The notes below the pieces were generated by a model. It made no database searches, was not told the DNA's origin, and saw only the letters and a list, made by a program, of their open reading frames with translations. Positions 63,951 to 64,000 of a stretch of DNA of 64,000 nucleotides are shown here, in pieces (the stretch's first letter is position 1; the number at the start of each line of letters is the position of its first letter). The stretch lies in assembly GCF_921294215.1 (NCBI RefSeq), contig NZ_CAKLDM010000002.1, positions 2,790,001-2,854,000 on the forward strand, read 5' to 3'. The stretch is from Vibrio marisflavi CECT 7928. GTDB taxonomy: Bacteria > Pseudomonadota > Gammaproteobacteria > Enterobacterales > Vibrionaceae. Position numbers and translations under genes: made by a program.

Positions 63951-64000
63951 ATGAGTCAAACAACGACAGCTCCATCAACTTGGCAGCGTTTCAAACAATC
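63951..64000 (+). CDS. peptide ABC importer second permease (DppC type), 5' end only
   Basis: The ATG at 63951, 4 bases after the DppB-type stop and behind AAAGGAG, opens a frame MSQTTTAPSTWQRFKQ that runs off the window. Its position predicts the DppC partner; the visible 16 residues alone do not prove it. Confidence 0.7.
   Translation, partial: MSQTTTAPSTWQRFKQ

Overview
The window is chromosomal DNA from a gammaproteobacterium of the family Vibrionaceae, almost certainly a Vibrio. Support comes from the vibrio-type 16S rRNA, TsrA, a vexR-vexA-vexB efflux locus next to ilvC, an extended RyhB, and a gene order (fadB / yigZ-trkH-hemG-rrn / thi operon / asnC / uspA / ubi-tat / hemB / polA-spf-engB / hemN / ilvY-ilvC / vexRAB / rep / tRNA cluster) like that of the origin-proximal arm of Vibrio chromosome 1. 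Three parS-type ParB sites (12263, 15930, 32475) agree with an origin-proximal position. I see no phage, IS element, CRISPR array or obvious genomic island; the coding content is dense core genome.

Layout. 1-2976: the 5' end of fadB (minus strand) with a FadR operator, then yigZ-trkH-hemG. 2977-8710: a complete rRNA operon with tandem promoters, 16S, a single tRNA-Ile(GAU) in the spacer, 23S, 5S, a distal tRNA-Asp(GUC) and a terminator. 9136-15979: crcB with a hairpin over its ribosome binding site, then a TPP-riboswitch thiamine operon thiC-thiE-thiF-thiS-thiG-thiH, where thiE carries an extra, apparently degenerate ThiD-like N-terminal half. 16002-29855: accessory core genes: an M24 aminopeptidase P, a LysR regulator divergent from a Bcr/CflA efflux pump, tsrA, asnC, rsmJ, a Lys-rich coiled-coil protein, the stress/iron group uspA-ftnA-uspB, a YhiN-type flavoprotein, a small secreted protein, an HDOD protein, an EamA transporter and rmuC with a LexA-type box. 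30031-34591: ubiE-ubiJ-ubiB-tatA-tatB-tatC, linking ubiquinone synthesis to twin-arginine export. 34640-41841: a TatD-family nuclease, hemB, the Fur-boxed sRNA RyhB, a regulatory stretch with two DnaA boxes and seven GATC sites, polA, the sRNA Spot 42, engB and a diheme cytochrome c4. 42052-48369: a zinc-ribbon methyltransferase, yihI, a DUF2489 protein, hemN, ilvY/ilvC and ubiK. 48482-57198: the RND pump vexB-vexA-vexR, a YHYH-domain protein, rep helicase and cytochrome c5. 57479-58050: a tRNA cluster Arg-His-Pro-His-Pro in which the His-Pro pair is duplicated. 58321-64000: a DUF481 outer-membrane protein and the start of a peptide ABC importer operon (fused double ATPase, binding protein, permease, and a second permease cut by the window edge).

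Themes. Several genes serve respiration and its cofactors (hemG, hemB, hemN, ubiE/J/B/K, two c-type cytochromes), and iron control is visible (RyhB with a Fur box, ferritin). RNA-level control is prominent: a TPP riboswitch with alternative pairings in its leader, Spot 42, RyhB, and possible SD-occluding hairpins. No wholly new multi-gene system is evident. The least explained items are the polA upstream region, the crcB leader hairpin, the ThiE N-terminal domain and the small basic protein at 22316.
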